Part shown: one piece after another, positions 1-12,940 of the stretch
How positions within the stretch are numbered: the first letter of the stretch is position 1
Layout of the letters: every line of letters begins with the position of its first letter
Position numbers and translations under genes: made by a program
DNA from: Umbilicaria muhlenbergii
Taxonomy: Eukaryota; Ascomycota; Lecanoromycetes; Umbilicariales; Umbilicariaceae
Reading direction: 5' to 3'
NCBI GenBank assembly: GCA_000611775.1
Contig: KK106981.1
Coordinates: 5,396,927 to 5,460,926 of the forward strand
DNA length: 64,000 bases
Notes under the pieces: generated by a model
What the model was told of the DNA's origin: nothing
Seen by the model: only the letters and a program-made list of their open reading frames with translations
The model's database searches: none

Positions 1-1256
1 GATCATCTCTCGTAAATGCACGGGAACATCCAGACTCACGGTCTCCAACGTTCAGGGATCAAGGGATAAAGATTCCTCCATTTCTTTGCGTTCCATAGGA
101 CCGTCATATTCCAAAATTCCTGGGGGACGAGTTCCCTTATTGTTTGCTCGTATATTTCTGGGTCTGTGATATTTGGTTCTGACCAGACAGGATCCAGACT
201 CTCCCTCACCTCCACTAAGAGGAATACCTCATACTCCCCACCCGAATTGAGTGCGAGCTCAGTGATCATAGCCCGTATATTCTGCAACATGTTTGGAGTA
301 TAATCGAATCCAGAGTACCCGCGTAGGAGGACCGCAGTCCTCTGCTTTCTCGTAGCGCCTGCAGCGCCTGGAGAAGGGTTTATATTTTGCTGAGAGTTGC
401 CAGTGTGGATGGTCCGGGGATTCAAGTCAAAGCGATCGCTGTTGAGGCGTACACACTCACGCTGTAAATCACCCCAGTTAACCTGGTCCCAATCGACCTC
501 TGAGGGTCTCCTCATGTCAGGGAGAGATATAGTCTCGTTAATGGTATGCCCATATGCGCCATAACGCCCAATTCGGTCGAAGCAAATATCACGGTCAAGA
601 CTCAGCGTCTCAGATGATCCCAGTGAGGGCTCAGGGAACCCTGTACATCGACTATCAGCCGAATAGAAGCTCTCCCTGAGAACGAGACAGACCTGGTGGC
701 GCTCCATCATGAGCCCAAACCATATCATCGGAACTCTCGTTCAATCTGATGCCTCGTGCGCCGAAGCAAGGTACATGATTTCCGCTGTATGTACTCTTAT
801 ACGTAGAGCTCTCATAATCCGGATACGGGTCATAAATCTTGGCCCTCAATTTATCCTCACTAGAAATACGACCGGGGCTTTGATGTGTGTATGGACTCTT
901 CTTCAAGTTCGCAAGATTCTGTATGCTCCCATTGTAGGAATTCCCAAACCTGTTATCCCGATCAGTCTATGCGGGTGGCCGTCGGTACCATGAGATGTGA
1001 CAAACTCTGGAAAGGCTTCCCAATTGTGATGAACCGGGTCATAGTCTTCCGGCGGAGCCCAGTTATCTTCCCATTGACTAAATGGGGCACTCGGATGCGG
1101 CTCTCTCCATCCATTCCTCAGCAAAGACTCGTTTCGGCTTGATCGAATCCTCCACGAAGAAAGCGTAATCAGGAGAAAGAGGAAGACCCCAGTACTAACG
1201 ATATACATTCTCCTTCGCGCATTACCTACTAGTACAACTATGTGATACTTTTTCAT
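1..1256 (-). CDS. DUF3405 family membrane protein, partial and frameshifted
   Basis: Family of unknown function, widespread in filamentous fungi. Reading leftward from Met 1256, the N-terminus has a short cytosolic part and one hydrophobic segment at about residues 19-35, as in a type II membrane protein. Family landmarks follow: YDPYPDY, GSSETLSLDRDICFDR, RYGAYG, and a block ending SGGEYEVFLLVEV and EFWNMTVLW. An intron at 641-692 (52 bp) restores GAPPG-FPEPS. Another donor (GTGAGT) starts at 39, so the coding sequence leaves the window inside an intron and the C-terminus is missing. Near 903-906 the frame ends at TGA after GAYRILRT and resumes one base off with KKSPYTHQSP. No good intron explains this, so it is a real frameshift (pseudogene) or an assembly indel. 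Family call fairly sure; integrity doubtful. Confidence 0.75.
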
Positions 1257-2747
1257 GACTGTCGATTTAACGAAATGTACCTGATAGCGTTCCAGACAGC
1301 ATCAGCAATTTCCTTTGAGTAGTATGCTAGCATCACGCCGAAGATCTCAAGGACGAAGGGCGTTGGTGTATTGAAGGGATGATATACCGTATAAACAGTC
1401 AGAAAACGGTACGAGATACGTACTCTAGGTTATCGACAATAACTATGTAACTACAAGACACATGTGTGTACGGTATTAAAGAGTAACGGTAGGGGAAAAG
1501 CGACCACAAATCCCATCGGTCAACCCATAACAGCAACCGCCTGCGAAGCTCCGGAGACGATTTCGGTGTGCGGTACCGGTGTGAGATATGAAACTTAGGC
1601 AGGAGACAATTCTATCACCAATCACTGTTTGAAAAGCAGGAACAACATCGGAGAGTACGCCAAGGGAAAGACAGCCTCGTCCTATCATATAGTCTCTATA
1701 GCATGTCGCGGGAGAAACTACGACAAAAGAGAAGAGAATGGAGGGTACAGAACATGCAATGGTGCATGACGAACTAGGTCAAGAACGAGAACGACGGACA
1801 GCTACGGTTACGGCAAAGAGGTAGCATATGCCTAAGCAATTCCACTGTGGGGGGAGAGTTCGATGCCATTGTTCCGGAAGCCATCTGAAAGGTACGCACG
1901 GCGTTGGCCTTATTCGAAGTTGTGCATAATGGATCTACCACTACTCCGGAGTTGGAGTAGAGGTACGTTAGATAACGACGACGAACTCGTATGTCATTAT
2001 TAGCTTGTGCTCTAGACTCATTGGTGTAAAGTCAAGGTTGGAGCATGGAGATGGGCCGAAGTGAGGTACTTACTCCGATGTAAGCAGAACTTAAGTTCCT
2101 AAGGATGACTTTTTGCCGAGTGACTTTGGCTGCGTAGCCGAGTGGCAATTAGCACCACCTTAGTCTAGGACCAGCACCGAGTATAAGGTAGTGTGGTTGC
2201 AAAGCCAAAAAACGATAGGTCAACGCTCCCCACTCCCGCCCCTGAGTATCTCTGAAGATGGAAGGTGTTCCGTGACGGACCGCGGGCATCATCCCGCCGC
2301 TGATCTCTCTCCTTCTGACGCTACGAGAGCTTTCGGGTAGAGGTACACAAAGACATGCAGGTGAACCTTTAGCCATTTCAGAGCAGAGAAACCCGAGGGA
2401 TCCTCAGCAAGAGTGTCGTGCTAGAGCTCAAGGACTTCAACTTTCACCATTTGCGCAGTGATTCTCTTTGAAAGTACCATCGTTATAAGAAATATCGAGG
2501 GGGTCCTCCTGATTGGAAGACTGCCATACATTTTGATAGTTGGCCTGCATGTAGGACATATCACTGCGGCATATATTTCCGATTGCATGTTCTAAAGTCG
2601 AGTACGTCACAACACAGTAGATGGTCTATGATTGGGGTAAAGTCTTCCATCTAATCCGCCGACCCAGATAATATGACAGGGATCTTCGATGTTCGCCTTT
2701 AGCAGCCATAACATACGCTGTCAAATTTCTTTTGATGTATGAGCCAG
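1257..2747. other. intergenic, no gene recognised
   Basis: Between the DUF3405 start and the Efr3 stop only short ORFs without family resemblance are present (for example 1476-1688 and 2149-2376, minus strand). I see no repeat, RNA gene or coding signal. Confidence 0.5.
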
Positions 2748-5700
2748 CTAATACGGTGGTCTACCCACGCCATTACTCGCCTTTTCCCTACCAACCTCAA
2801 TTCCGCCCAGCAAAGCCCCAATATCAACCATTCTCCTCCCATCAGCGCCCCGAGTTTTAGCCATCGTGAGACTCCGCGTCCCTTCGCTTTGCGACCCACC
2901 ATGGCTACTTTCCCTGACCCGTCCATCCGAGCTTGATACTCTGCCAGGCCTTTCTGTAGATTTCCTCCCCAAGCCAGAGACATGATGCATTGTAACCCCG
3001 ACTGGGAGTGGCGGTACTGGGGGCACGTCTTCCTCAACTTCGCCTCCTCCGCTGCGAGGCCGGACCATTTCGCCTTTCAGTGCCTTGGCGTTGGCCTCCG
3101 GATCCTCTCCTGATGTGCGGAACTCTTGCGTCGTTTCTCTTCCCGCGTTGTCATCGGTCCTATCCATTGCTGCCTCCTCGTCAACAAGCCAGGGTCTTGG
3201 ACCTGTATACTCGGCTGCAAGAGCTGCGCTAGAATCGGCTTGACCAGAACGCTCCTGCGTGGTCGGGCGAGATATATAACCGCCCTCACTAGCCGATTCG
3301 AACCCTTCAGCGCTGACCATACTCTCGCTGCTAACACTTGCGCTGGGAGTCCTTGCGAAATCTTGCCGGACAACGCTATGACGGAGAGGACTAGCGGTTC
3401 GGGTTTTGTTGTTGGAAAATGCCCCGGAGAGTACACGCTTGAGGTCATCAACACGAACAACGCGATTGTGGTCTGAACTGCTGATTGGAGTAGGTGATTC
3501 ATTGCCTTGTACGCTGGAGCGGCGGAGCCGGAATTCTTGGGTTTGCAAAGGTGGGATGAAGCCGTGAGCCGCAGTCGCCGCGTTTGAGTTCTCGCGAGGC
3601 TGCTGAGAATAGTGACTATGTTGAAGGGGAGGTGATTGAGCAGGGCTGTGCCTGCTAGTCGGTGTCCCAGTTGCGGGGTTCTGTCCATTGACAGTGAGGA
3701 GATTCTGACGTCCAGAGCGAGTCGTGCCTGATCTGGAACCACTGATGGAGAGGGTGCGAGTGCTTTCTTTTTCCACAGTGGCAATGCATAACTCTTTTGT
3801 CCAATCCGAAAGCATTTCTTCTCGGATTTGGGATGGAAGCTCGCTTTCTGGACCTGAGGAAGGACCCGCCGAAGTGAGTATAGGCATGGTGAACGCTCGG
3901 CCGGGGGAGCTTGGAGGGCTTGTCGGTGGTGAGGCGAACGAGTTTGCGTAAGAAGTAGCAATCTGTTCGACCAGTACAGGGCGAGAATCAAAAGGCCGTA
4001 GAGATTCCTGTTGGAGGATCGGGAGAGGTAACTTGTCTATGATTGAAACGTTCTTCGGGGAGACTATCTGATCCAATGGTAGAGGCGGAACTCGAACGCC
4101 GTCTAGCCACAACTTGTGTTCTCTCCTTCTCAAGATCTCACTGTATATCTCATGACCTACCCTCGACGTATCAAGGTCAAATTTCTCACTCAAAGTCCAT
4201 AAGTAACCATGGACAAGACTTCCCACATTTAGCTTTCCTGTTGGTGTCGGAATGACACCGTCGTTGTTGATATCTTCCTGTAGCCGCATCATCATCGGCA
4301 AGCCACTCTTTGCACCATTGACACCAAGTTTCTCAATGAGATGGAATAGTAAAAGATGCAAGAGCATAATGTCAGCATCCGATTCAGGTGACTCGATTGC
4401 ATTGTCGTAGACTGCAAGATGTAGTAACTGCAAGAAAGTCGACCTAACCGGCTTGCTATGCTTGTCGCCCCGCGAAGCAGTCGATATAGCCCTCCTTGGT
4501 AGATCTGTGCCCTCAGCGTCCGTTTTTGCAAGGCCCCTCATCGACTTCCTCTTGTCCTCCATAACGCGCAAGTCGTTCCTACTCATCTCAAGTCTGAGCC
4601 AGGTCAATAAGGCGTTAACATAGGCCCTCCTCACCCGCCTGTCCTCATCTCGCAAAAGCCACTGTGTACCTTCCCACACCTGTACACTGACTCGATTACG
4701 GCCAATTGCTGCAGCGCCAGCAACTGACCCCTTCATATTCGCAACCGTGAGGATCTCCCTAATAGCTTTGAGCGCTGTAACACGCGCTGTACCAAAGGAA
4801 AAGAACTCGTGGGTAGTGGGGTCCTCTTTTAGGTTGACAGAATCGGAGATTGCTTGTGCGGCAGCTGCTGGATCCTCAATGGCAGCTGTTACAGTACTAA
4901 TGCCAGATAACGGAGAGGGCTTCAAGCGTAAGAGGATAGCAGTAATCATGTCCGATATCTGATCCGAGTAGTATATATGTGTGGCAAGATCTCCAATACA
5001 TCTTTGCAATCGATGTAGCAGCTCATGCCGGGTCGCAGAAGGTGAAGAGACATCGGCAGCATGTCCAGCCTTTGCCACACTGTCTGTGGAGGATTGCTGG
5101 CCGGGTCCTCCGCCGGTGTCTGGGAACAAGTCGATTGCGTCTGTTTGTTGATGATGTGGCAAGACATTAGAACCTCTGCCGCCTAATTGGAGCAACAAGA
5201 GTACATGCTGTACAAGTCCGAGCAGCACATCCATAACACTCAGCCCGATCATGTTGATGCTTGAACTGAGTAGCCAGCCCACCAACGTAACCAAGACCAG
5301 CTGCTGCTCTAAGTTTTCTTCAGCGACTGGACTTCTAACAAGCGTCTCCATGGCCGTGACAAGTATGATAAAGCGATCTTGGACCGGTGTCCACCTCGTC
5401 ACCATCTCCATAAGTGCAGTCGCCCAGATGCCATTGCTAGATCTGGAGCTTTGGGCCGTATTTGGTCGCAGAGGTGGGACTACCGGGACTTTGCTAATAA
5501 TGAAATTTAACATCGAGGTTGTCGCTACTCGTATCTGCCCTCGGTTGTTGGCTACGAAGATCTGCTTCAGACTTTGCATGGCAAGCAAGCCAACCTCCTC
5601 TTCTGCCAATCGATCCGCGTCCGCGGTAGTCCCTGTCACGGCAGCAGGATTCGTTTCAGCATGTGTATCCACGGTTTGTACAGTAGCAATACTCATCCTC

Positions 5701-6502
5701 CGTCTCTGATTGAGTTCCGAATCTGTCTTCTCCGTAGATTGAGCACGTTGGTGTAGTACCATAAGATATTCCTCATCATCTGAATATAGATTTTGCAAGA
5801 TAGTCGGCATGATAATCTGTAGCTGCCGCCCGCCATCTACCCCCAAGAACTCCGACGAAGCTGTGCTCTTAATCGCCCGGAGACCCGCACTTCTCCATCG
5901 TATTGCTACTGGCGCGCTCAGTGGCCCCTTCGTTTGTACAGATGGAATCTGCGCCGCAAAGCCTGCATACATCTTGACAATATCTTCATACTGCCGCATA
6001 AGTTCCTGGTCCGGCGCGAGCGTAGCCACATCCTGGTATGTACATGACGCCTCGAAAGTGGGTATTGTTTCCTCCACCATATTTATATCTTTCGCGCGCA
6101 GGATGGTGCTGAGGATGCGAATGAAATGAGAAGCGTAGAGAGGCAGATCGCGCGGTGACTTCTCTATCAGTGCCTTGAGGATCTGAAGCGTAACCTGGAC
6201 GTTGCTGTATCCCACCGCAAGCCGTCAGCTGGTCCTCCCACCACCATACAATGCTAGGCTCCAGGATCAGAACCAGCTTCAACCCACCCTATCTTTCCTC
6301 TTGCAACATCCTTGACCGTTTTCTCCTCCAAGAACGCCCCCACCTTCTGCACCTTGCTCCGTCGCGTACTCGCATAGTAGAGTAGGTAGCTGAGCTCGCT
6401 GGAATTGGGCTTGACGTCCACAACATTCTTCTGGAACTTCGGATAGCATTTGAGGACCAGGACTTGATGCTTCGGTCGAAGTGATTGGCGTATCGCGTGC
6501 AT
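2748..6502 (-). CDS. efr3: Efr3-like plasma-membrane scaffold for PI 4-kinase
   Basis: Efr3 anchors the type III phosphatidylinositol 4-kinase (Stt4/PI4KA) complex at the plasma membrane. Exon 1 is 6288-6502 and exon 2 is 2748-6204, with an 83-bp intron (6205-6287) whose join gives GKIG-NVQVTLQILKAL, the conserved family sequence. The protein is about 1,223 residues. The N-terminus (MHAIRQSLRPKHQVLVLKCY) has the basic patch and Cys typical of the membrane-anchoring end, and SSELSYLLYYASTRRSKVQK is a hallmark. Residues to about 750 form the helical ARM/HEAT-like body. The last 400 are low-complexity, Ser/Pro-rich and probably disordered, ending in a conserved-looking VDIGALLGGI. The Met at 6502 was chosen over an upstream in-frame Met at 6577 because family similarity begins there. 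Confidence 0.93.
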
Positions 6503-7866
6503 GGGGAATATGTTCAGCTGATGATATTGTGCCTGTTGCAGATCGCAAGATAGCTGGCGCGCCGCGACAGGTGTCACGAGCCGCTGGCTGGGGTTTTATA
6601 ACCACGCCTTGACGCTGAACAATTGATCAAGGGCATGAGGAAACGCAGGTAGGAGTTTGTGAGATACGTGGTCCCACAACTGCTCATGTACCGGGATATG
6701 AAAGCAAGATTCTGTACGAGTACGGAGGTAGCTGTGAGTAACATGCGATTTCTAAGCCAAGCCTTGGTTGGGTCTGCGGAAGCAGGCGATATCCTCATTT
6801 CGTATGCAGCACCCCCGCCTGCCAGGTAACAAGACGTTTCTACTCCTTACCCTCTCATGATTTGTGGAGGCGCTCCCGGAAAGGTTATGGTTCAGTGCAC
6901 GCGGTTTTCATCTGGTTAATGACTGCCACTTGATAGGTTACGAGGTGGTCTATGAACATGTAGATTCCCCCGTTTAAGACCGAAAGAGCAGGGGCACCAG
7001 AGACCGAGGGGCACCTCAGCAGTGTATCAACGACGATGCGGGCATCGAGCAATCCCAAGCGGGCCTATTTTCAAAGCTCTCAATGCTTCGAGCATCTCGA
7101 AATTGATTATCTCCATGGTGTTTATTCGGTTCCTGTCTCACAAAGGGGGTCCCCAGAATACCAACCGGAGTCGGAATAATTGGCAGTTGGGACTCTGGAG
7201 GCCCCCTAGGCTACTTGAGCAATGAACTCGCCCATTCAAGGTATTGTCAAATATCTCGTTATCAGGCGCATAAGTATACGATCTAACGTCACATCAGAAC
7301 CCTGCCACGCCGGAGATGGTGACCCGCCCATTCCCAACTAGCCCATCGAATTACTGTACCACATACCGGGACATACCTACATTTGCTGTCACCAATGATC
7401 GGGGGTCACCATAACCACTTCTATGGAGGTTCAGCGACAGCGTGGGTGCGAAAGAGAGGTTTGAAGGGGCGCCACAGTACGCATGAGCATCCAAACGTCC
7501 ACAATCTTGAGTAGGTACTTCTTGTTTCTTACCCGTTAGTAGTACTGATCTTAGTAGGTCGGGCCCTCACCACTGATTGATGCGACGAATCGATGTGCCC
7601 CGAGAAGGCCACCGGGCCACCCGAGTCTGGGTTCCGTTGCCACGAAATCCAGAGAACGAAGACATCGTCAACATGCGAGTGGTATGCAAACTGGCGGAGT
7701 CGGTGTTCACGGCATGATTAGGCGGATATGGACCGAAAGTCCATCAAGACCTAGTAAACCTTGGCCCATACAATCATGGAGCTCTGGCCTGAAAAGGAGA
7801 TTGTTCCCACGATGTCCTCCCTGAAGGCTTGCACCTCAGGATCGACCCAGCTCGCAGTGCAGACGA
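6503..7866. other. intergenic, no gene recognised
   Basis: Upstream region of Efr3 and beyond. Only short overlapping ORFs in conflicting frames are present; none resembles a known family and no consistent exon chain could be built. Confidence 0.45.
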
Positions 7867-8250
7867 TTGGAGCAATACCAGAAGCGAGCAAGCAAACGCC
7901 AGCGTGGAAAACTCGCAGCTTGGAAGGTCGCGGCGTCCCCCGACGAACTTCAGGCATGGTACGCGAAGCAAAGACAATACTTCCAAAGTTGGCTCGCCGG
8001 GCTCTCGACAAAGCAAAGGGAAGCATATCAGGCCACCAAAGTGTGGGCTAAGGAGAGGAATGACGCATGTCGGGAACAGCAGAACGCCTGGGCCATAGAG
8101 AAGGAGGAGAGCCTGGCAATACGAAGGGTGACACGATGCAAACGGGACGAGAAGTTGACCCCGTCGAGATCTAGGAACGGCGGGACTGCCATCATGAATG
8201 GCAGGCGGGATGAGAAAAGAGGTAGCTGCGGGAAAGGCAGTGCAGGGTGA
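7867..8250 (+). pseudogene. charged coiled-coil gene remnant, copy A
   Basis: Open frame of 127 codons rich in Lys, Arg, Glu and Gln. Its core at 8050-8118 reads KERNDACREQQNAW followed by EESLA. The minus strand at 9137-9208 encodes a related peptide with many synonymous differences, which suggests both were once coding. The frame then drifts into a Ser/Arg-rich tail. No family recognised. I read it as part of a decayed, duplicated gene; a small expressed gene is possible. Confidence 0.35.
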
Positions 8251-8939
8251 CCTACAGAAGCGCCCTTCATGTAGATATCCGGCACTGCGATCGTCTCTTT
8301 GCTTCTTTTCTTAGCTGTAATATAGGTCAGCGCATCTGACATCACCTATGCACGAGGCTCCTCAGTGCTAGCTTTAAGTTTGTTACATCAAGCGACATTG
8401 ATGCCATTTCTTTTCATATCAACACATATTACTCTTAATTTTAACCCTCAATGGCGACCTCCGACTGCTCTGCCCGTTGTGTAAAGTCATGAAAACAGTG
8501 TGGGTCATTGTGAGGCTAACGGTGTTGAGGGCCTCCCAAGATAACTATAAACGTGGTGCTGAAAAAATACTGACAGAGAGTAATAGCCATCATGAGGTTC
8601 CTCAGCTTCACATTGCTTTATTTTTCGACCTCGTGCCCTAGAGTTCTATTCATATGTTAATCTAAGCTATGCTAAGCAACACTATAAGGTATAGGGTGAT
8701 AGATACAAAGCCTCTATCTAACGTAACCTCACCGCATCATCAGATTGTGTCAATACATGAGGAGGTGGGGCGCACGACATCCATTGTGAACCTTGCTATT
8801 GAACTCCATGTTATCAACTGTATAAGCGTTATCTGCAAGCCTACCCCCAGCAATGAAAAGAAGCCGCGAAAAGCAACATGTAAGTCTTTCATCTCCTACG
8901 AACCCCCTGATAGCCAGCTATTTATTGTGTTCCCACTCT
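8251..8939. other. AT-rich spacer between inverted remnants
   Basis: Gene-free. About 8,360-8,780 is visibly AT-rich, unlike the flanks. No transposase, terminal repeat or long terminal repeat was recognised. Confidence 0.4.
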
Positions 8940-9208
8940 GGATCTTTGGCTGTGCGACCTTCTGGGCTTTGGCATCCCTTTCCTTCGCACGATGTTCCCG
9001 CATCTTGAACTCTGCGTCACCGATCTCCTTCCTGCCGCTTCTGCCTCTTCCAACTGAGATGATGATAGCCTCGACCGTCCTTTTTCTCCTCCTCGGTCAT
9101 TCTCTCAACCTGTATCTGCCTCATGGCGCATCATGTTGCTAGGCTCTCCTCGTTCTTGTCCTGTCGCCACGCATTCTGCTGATTGCGCCGTGCTTCGTTT
9201 CTTTCCAC
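8940..9208 (-). pseudogene. charged coiled-coil gene remnant, copy B (inverted)
   Basis: Read leftward from 9208, codons give ERNEARRNQQNAW and NEESLA (9137-9208), matching copy A at 8050-8118. A TGA then interrupts the frame. Fragments such as MRQIQVERMTEEEKK and KEIGDAEFKMREHRAKERDA continue in shifted frames, the look of a Lys/Glu-rich coiled-coil gene broken by stops and indels. No family recognised. Confidence 0.35.
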
Positions 9209-10570
9209 GGTGCAAATCTTAGTGGCAGGATTAGCTGTACCTCGGAAGCAGGGCTTCGGAGACTAAAGCTACCGGGGAATTGGATCCCGAGTACCGTCTT
9301 TGAGTTATTGATTCAATCTCGAGTGGAGAGTGCTGCTCCGAAATCAAACCGCCATGACTAAGGTACCTGCGACGAGTCACCCTAATGGATCTAAGTGCCA
9401 CACCGCAGCAGAGACCAGAGGAATTATACTTGTGCAAACAATCTGCGATTTCTAGATTCGGGCTCGAGGTCGGATGGCACGGATGGCTAAAGTATGTACC
9501 TTATGCCGTAGCCTTAAATCCTGTAGCGCCATTGCCGTGACTCGATTGGGTTACATGGACTGAAGGGGTTGAAGGAATAAGGTATCCCCACAGTGCGAGA
9601 GAAGGTATGCCGGCTGGCGACTTCGTTATTATTGTACAGTGGAGTGCAATCGAAAGTACGCCTAGGCTGTAATCAAGTGTGGTTGTGCAATTGCCATGAC
9701 ACAGTAATTGTGTTCCTATCTCCCTCGGCCACGTACTCGGAGTAAAAAGTGCTCGAGCATTTTGCCCTGTGGGGGGGAAAAGAAAAGCGATCCTTGTTGC
9801 TGCATCTAGACATCTTCTAGCCAAACACCTCGGTGCACTCAATGCGCTGTTCAGTAGGCTTTGGCTATCCCGTAGAGGGTGAAATTGACGAGAAGACGCG
9901 GAGCGTGGTGGGCACAACCTTAATAACCTAGTCGTGTTTAAGGTCTTAGACCGACAGACCGTGGAAGTGCCCTTACTCGTAGTGGGAGTTCCCTGGAATG
10001 AGGAAGCGGCCATCTTGCCTGACTCGAATAGCCAAACCCATCGCCATTGTTGTAACCCTTCTTCTCTTCCACTCTGCATCCCTACCTCTGTCCTCTTCCC
10101 CGTATCGATATGTCAGTCTCCTCACATACCTAGTATCGCACCTACATCATCGATCTCGCCACCAAAACGCCTCTTTACGCGATATCCTGTCAAAAGAACA
10201 CGCCAAAACCATTGCTGGGCTCCCTGGTCCGCGGTCGGTCGCTAAAGACGAAGACGCAGACACAATCCCTCCCTCGCCCACCCTCGACATCCTGACCTGA
10301 AGAATCCCACTCCCACTCCCACGACATACATCACTGCATCAAAAGCACCTCGTCGTACTTTAGTCAAAGAGCGTGCATTGTTCTCGGTGACGTTGCTTCG
10401 ATTGCCTTTTGATTGCGCGGCAAGGGTCGAGATAAGGCTCCACGGCCATGTCGCTCGTCCAACCACATCGCCCTGGTCTGTATGCCCCCTCTCCACAAGC
10501 GCCGTCGCGAACCACCACACCGAATTAATCAATCTCGGTGACTGCTTGTTTCAAAACAACAGGCACAGCC
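9209..10570. other. intergenic and probable Pal1 5' region
   Basis: No supported gene. The minus-strand ORF at 9501-10079 has no family resemblance. From about 10,050 the plus strand is C/T-rich with short ORFs, as expected for the promoter and leader of the Pal1 gene. Confidence 0.4.
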
Positions 10571-12515
10571 ATGCATGATGTCGTGGATCTATAAGGCGAC
10601 CACCAATCTCTTGAACAATCACTGACAATCTATTTCTGGCAACAGAGCAAGGGCCACCTCCTGGACTCACTATCAATCTCTCGTCGAATAATCCATTTCG
10701 AAATCGCGCCGTCTCTCCAGCATCTCAGAGTGGTTTACCTTCGCCGCCAGCATTACCAAGTCCACAATATAACTACTCGAACTCTCTGGCCCCTGAACGA
10801 CCAGTATCACGCAATCCTTTCCTCGACGACAACAACCTGAACGGGTTTCAGCAGAATCCGACGTCACAGACGATGCCTGTCACAACAGGAAGAACCTCGC
10901 CAACAAAAACCGCGCTCACAGGGAACACAGCAGAGCTTTTTGTAGGTCACACCTCGTTGAACCTTGCACCCGAAACATCGACTCATTGGACTTTTCCATG
11001 TCTTTTCCCGCGACAACCATTGGGGAAGTCTTCAGCTGACTCAATTTATCACAGGACAATCTTACTCTGGAAGACAAGTCTGCAAGCACCAGGACCCGCC
11101 AAGTCATGCCCCCTCCCAGCACATATATCAACTACCGCCCTGAGAACGTGCCTCCACCTGCGAATCTGGGACACGGACTTGGGGGTCATCGCCCATCACG
11201 ATCGATAGAGGAAGACCAGCAGAAAACGCGTAATGGAGCTAAGTTGAGGGCACCACTCCAGGGACTTGACATTTTCGCGGACCCTCCTGAAGTTGTCAAG
11301 AATGGTGAGGGACGTCGACCACGGCGAAATTCTGATTCTTCGGTTGTTTCGAGCAAACCGTTAGATTCTGAGGAGGAGCAACGACGCAAAGAAAGACGCC
11401 ATAAAGACCGTGAAGCAAGACGCGATGGAAAGGGACGGCCTCACGCTTCATCTTCATCCAAAGCCAAGAAACCGAATCAGAGACTTGACATTATCGACAA
11501 GCTAGATGTGACCAGCATTTACGGCACTGGTCGTATGTAACCTACATACTAGTCTCCGGTCTATCGTCACTGACATTGCTTAGTCTTCCATCACGACGGC
11601 CCTTTTGATGCATGCAACCCTCACCGGAACCGCAAAGGTTCTCAGCGAGCCCCTATGCAAGCTTTCCCTGCGAACTCGGCAAACAATGTGCTCGGTGGCT
11701 CCGGTCCGATAAACAAGAACATCGACATGGCGCAATTTCATGGTCGCGGCGCAGAGGGCTTCACCGACTTTTCAACGAGTGCCGTTCGCACAAACAAAGA
11801 CAATTCTAACAACGAATCATACGAACTCTATGGCGGAGCCAGTGCACCCATTGTTAGAGTAGCACCTCCTCCGAGGTCTGCAGTGGACCCTCCGAGCTTC
11901 AACCCAACAGCAAGAGTCGAGCCGGTACACGGGGATGAGAGCATGGGGTTGGGCACCTCGACTTTCTTAGAAGGCGCCCCGGCGTCTCGAGCAGCACTAC
12001 AGCGTCGCGAATCGGAAACCGACGGCTCAGGCTTCGGCAGCGGAGGTGGATTGTCACGGAAGAAGAGTCTGGCGCAGAAGATCAGGGGCATCAGTAATTC
12101 CAATCGCGGCGGGGGAACGGGCCGCATGACGAGTCCTGAAACCGTGCCGCAGGATGGGTGGACAGCGCCTACGGAGGCACTCAGTGCTGGAGGCATGCCA
12201 CGGATCAAGGAGACCAAGCCTTTCTTTAGCGATTATGACGAAGCATATGAGAAGAAAGGCGCCCGCATCCATATCGCAGAGGAGCAGAATAGAGTCGGCG
12301 GTGAGGGTAGCTTTGGGGGAGGAAGAGTCCGAGCGCCAAGTAATCCAATGAGAGCGCCGCCGAATATCCTGGAGAGGAGGGTTACCAACGATGGGTACAC
12401 GTCCTCGACACGGGATGGCGAGGGAGACGGCAAGAGTGGGGGTGGGTTCCTGAGCCGGGTGAGGAGTTTGAAAGGCGGGAGGAAGGCGAGGCCGGAGAGG
12501 AGGGAGTTCCCTTGA
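10571..12515 (+). CDS. pal1: Pal1 family cell-morphology protein
   Basis: Pal1 proteins act at the cell cortex in polarity and endocytic-site organisation. Exon 2 (10648-10941) encodes GLTINLSSNNPFRNRAVSP and PERPVSRNPFLDD. Exon 3 (11055-11532) follows with DNLTLEDK, RPSRSIEEDQQ, LDIFADPPE, a basic stretch and RLDIIDKLDVTSIYGTG. Exon 4 (11584-12515) gives LFHHDGPFDACNPHRNRKG and MQAFPANSANN. These are the family blocks in order, and the two introns between exons 2 and 4 keep phase. The start is weaker: a 9-base exon (ATG at 10571, giving MHD) joined to CAA at 10648 keeps frame but uses a non-consensus donor (GTCGTG), so an upstream exon is possible. The model gives about 570 residues; the C-terminal half is Gly/Arg/Ser-rich and probably disordered. 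Confidence 0.9.
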
Positions 12516-12940
12516 GGTGGGGATTCTTGCTAGTGAGGGTTTGGAAAGGTTGTGGGGTTTCGGGGATGAGATTGTCTCGTTGGACAAGGCCGGTCTTGGA
12601 CACTTATTTTTGCGAACGGGGAGGGGCAGGGTACATCGGGTCTTCTTGGTCGCTTTTTGGTGCGGCATGGTTATGGTCTGGATGTCCCTCTTGTGACTGG
12701 TTCACAGAATCCTAGACATCCCCTTTGTAACCCAGAAAAGGAAACAATTAAACGATCATCGCGCGTCATGGCATCGCGGCTAACGTCCACTGTGAAACAT
12801 AACTTGATGGAGAACATCCGGTGGTGAGATAAGTCCTGGCGATCATTCCCTCGGTGTGTACTATTGTTTAATTGAATGCGAGCCCTGAACTGCTTGAGAC
12901 GATAAAGTAACCACTCCATTCAAGTGACGGTACAACGAAT
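12516..12940. other. convergent 3' region
   Basis: Shared downstream region of Pal1 (plus) and the glutathione transferase (minus). No coding signal or repeat seen. Confidence 0.5.

Noticed and set aside
2126-2200. tRNA-like GCCGAGTGGC motif
   Set aside because: Resembles a D-arm, but no matching T-arm, anticodon stem or acceptor stem could be folded around it.
3077-3991. 304-codon minus-strand ORF
   Set aside because: Lies inside the Efr3 coding sequence in another frame; Efr3 has clear family similarity and this frame has none.
9501-10079. 192-codon minus-strand ORF
   Set aside because: No recognisable domain and unlike real proteins in composition; not supported as a gene.
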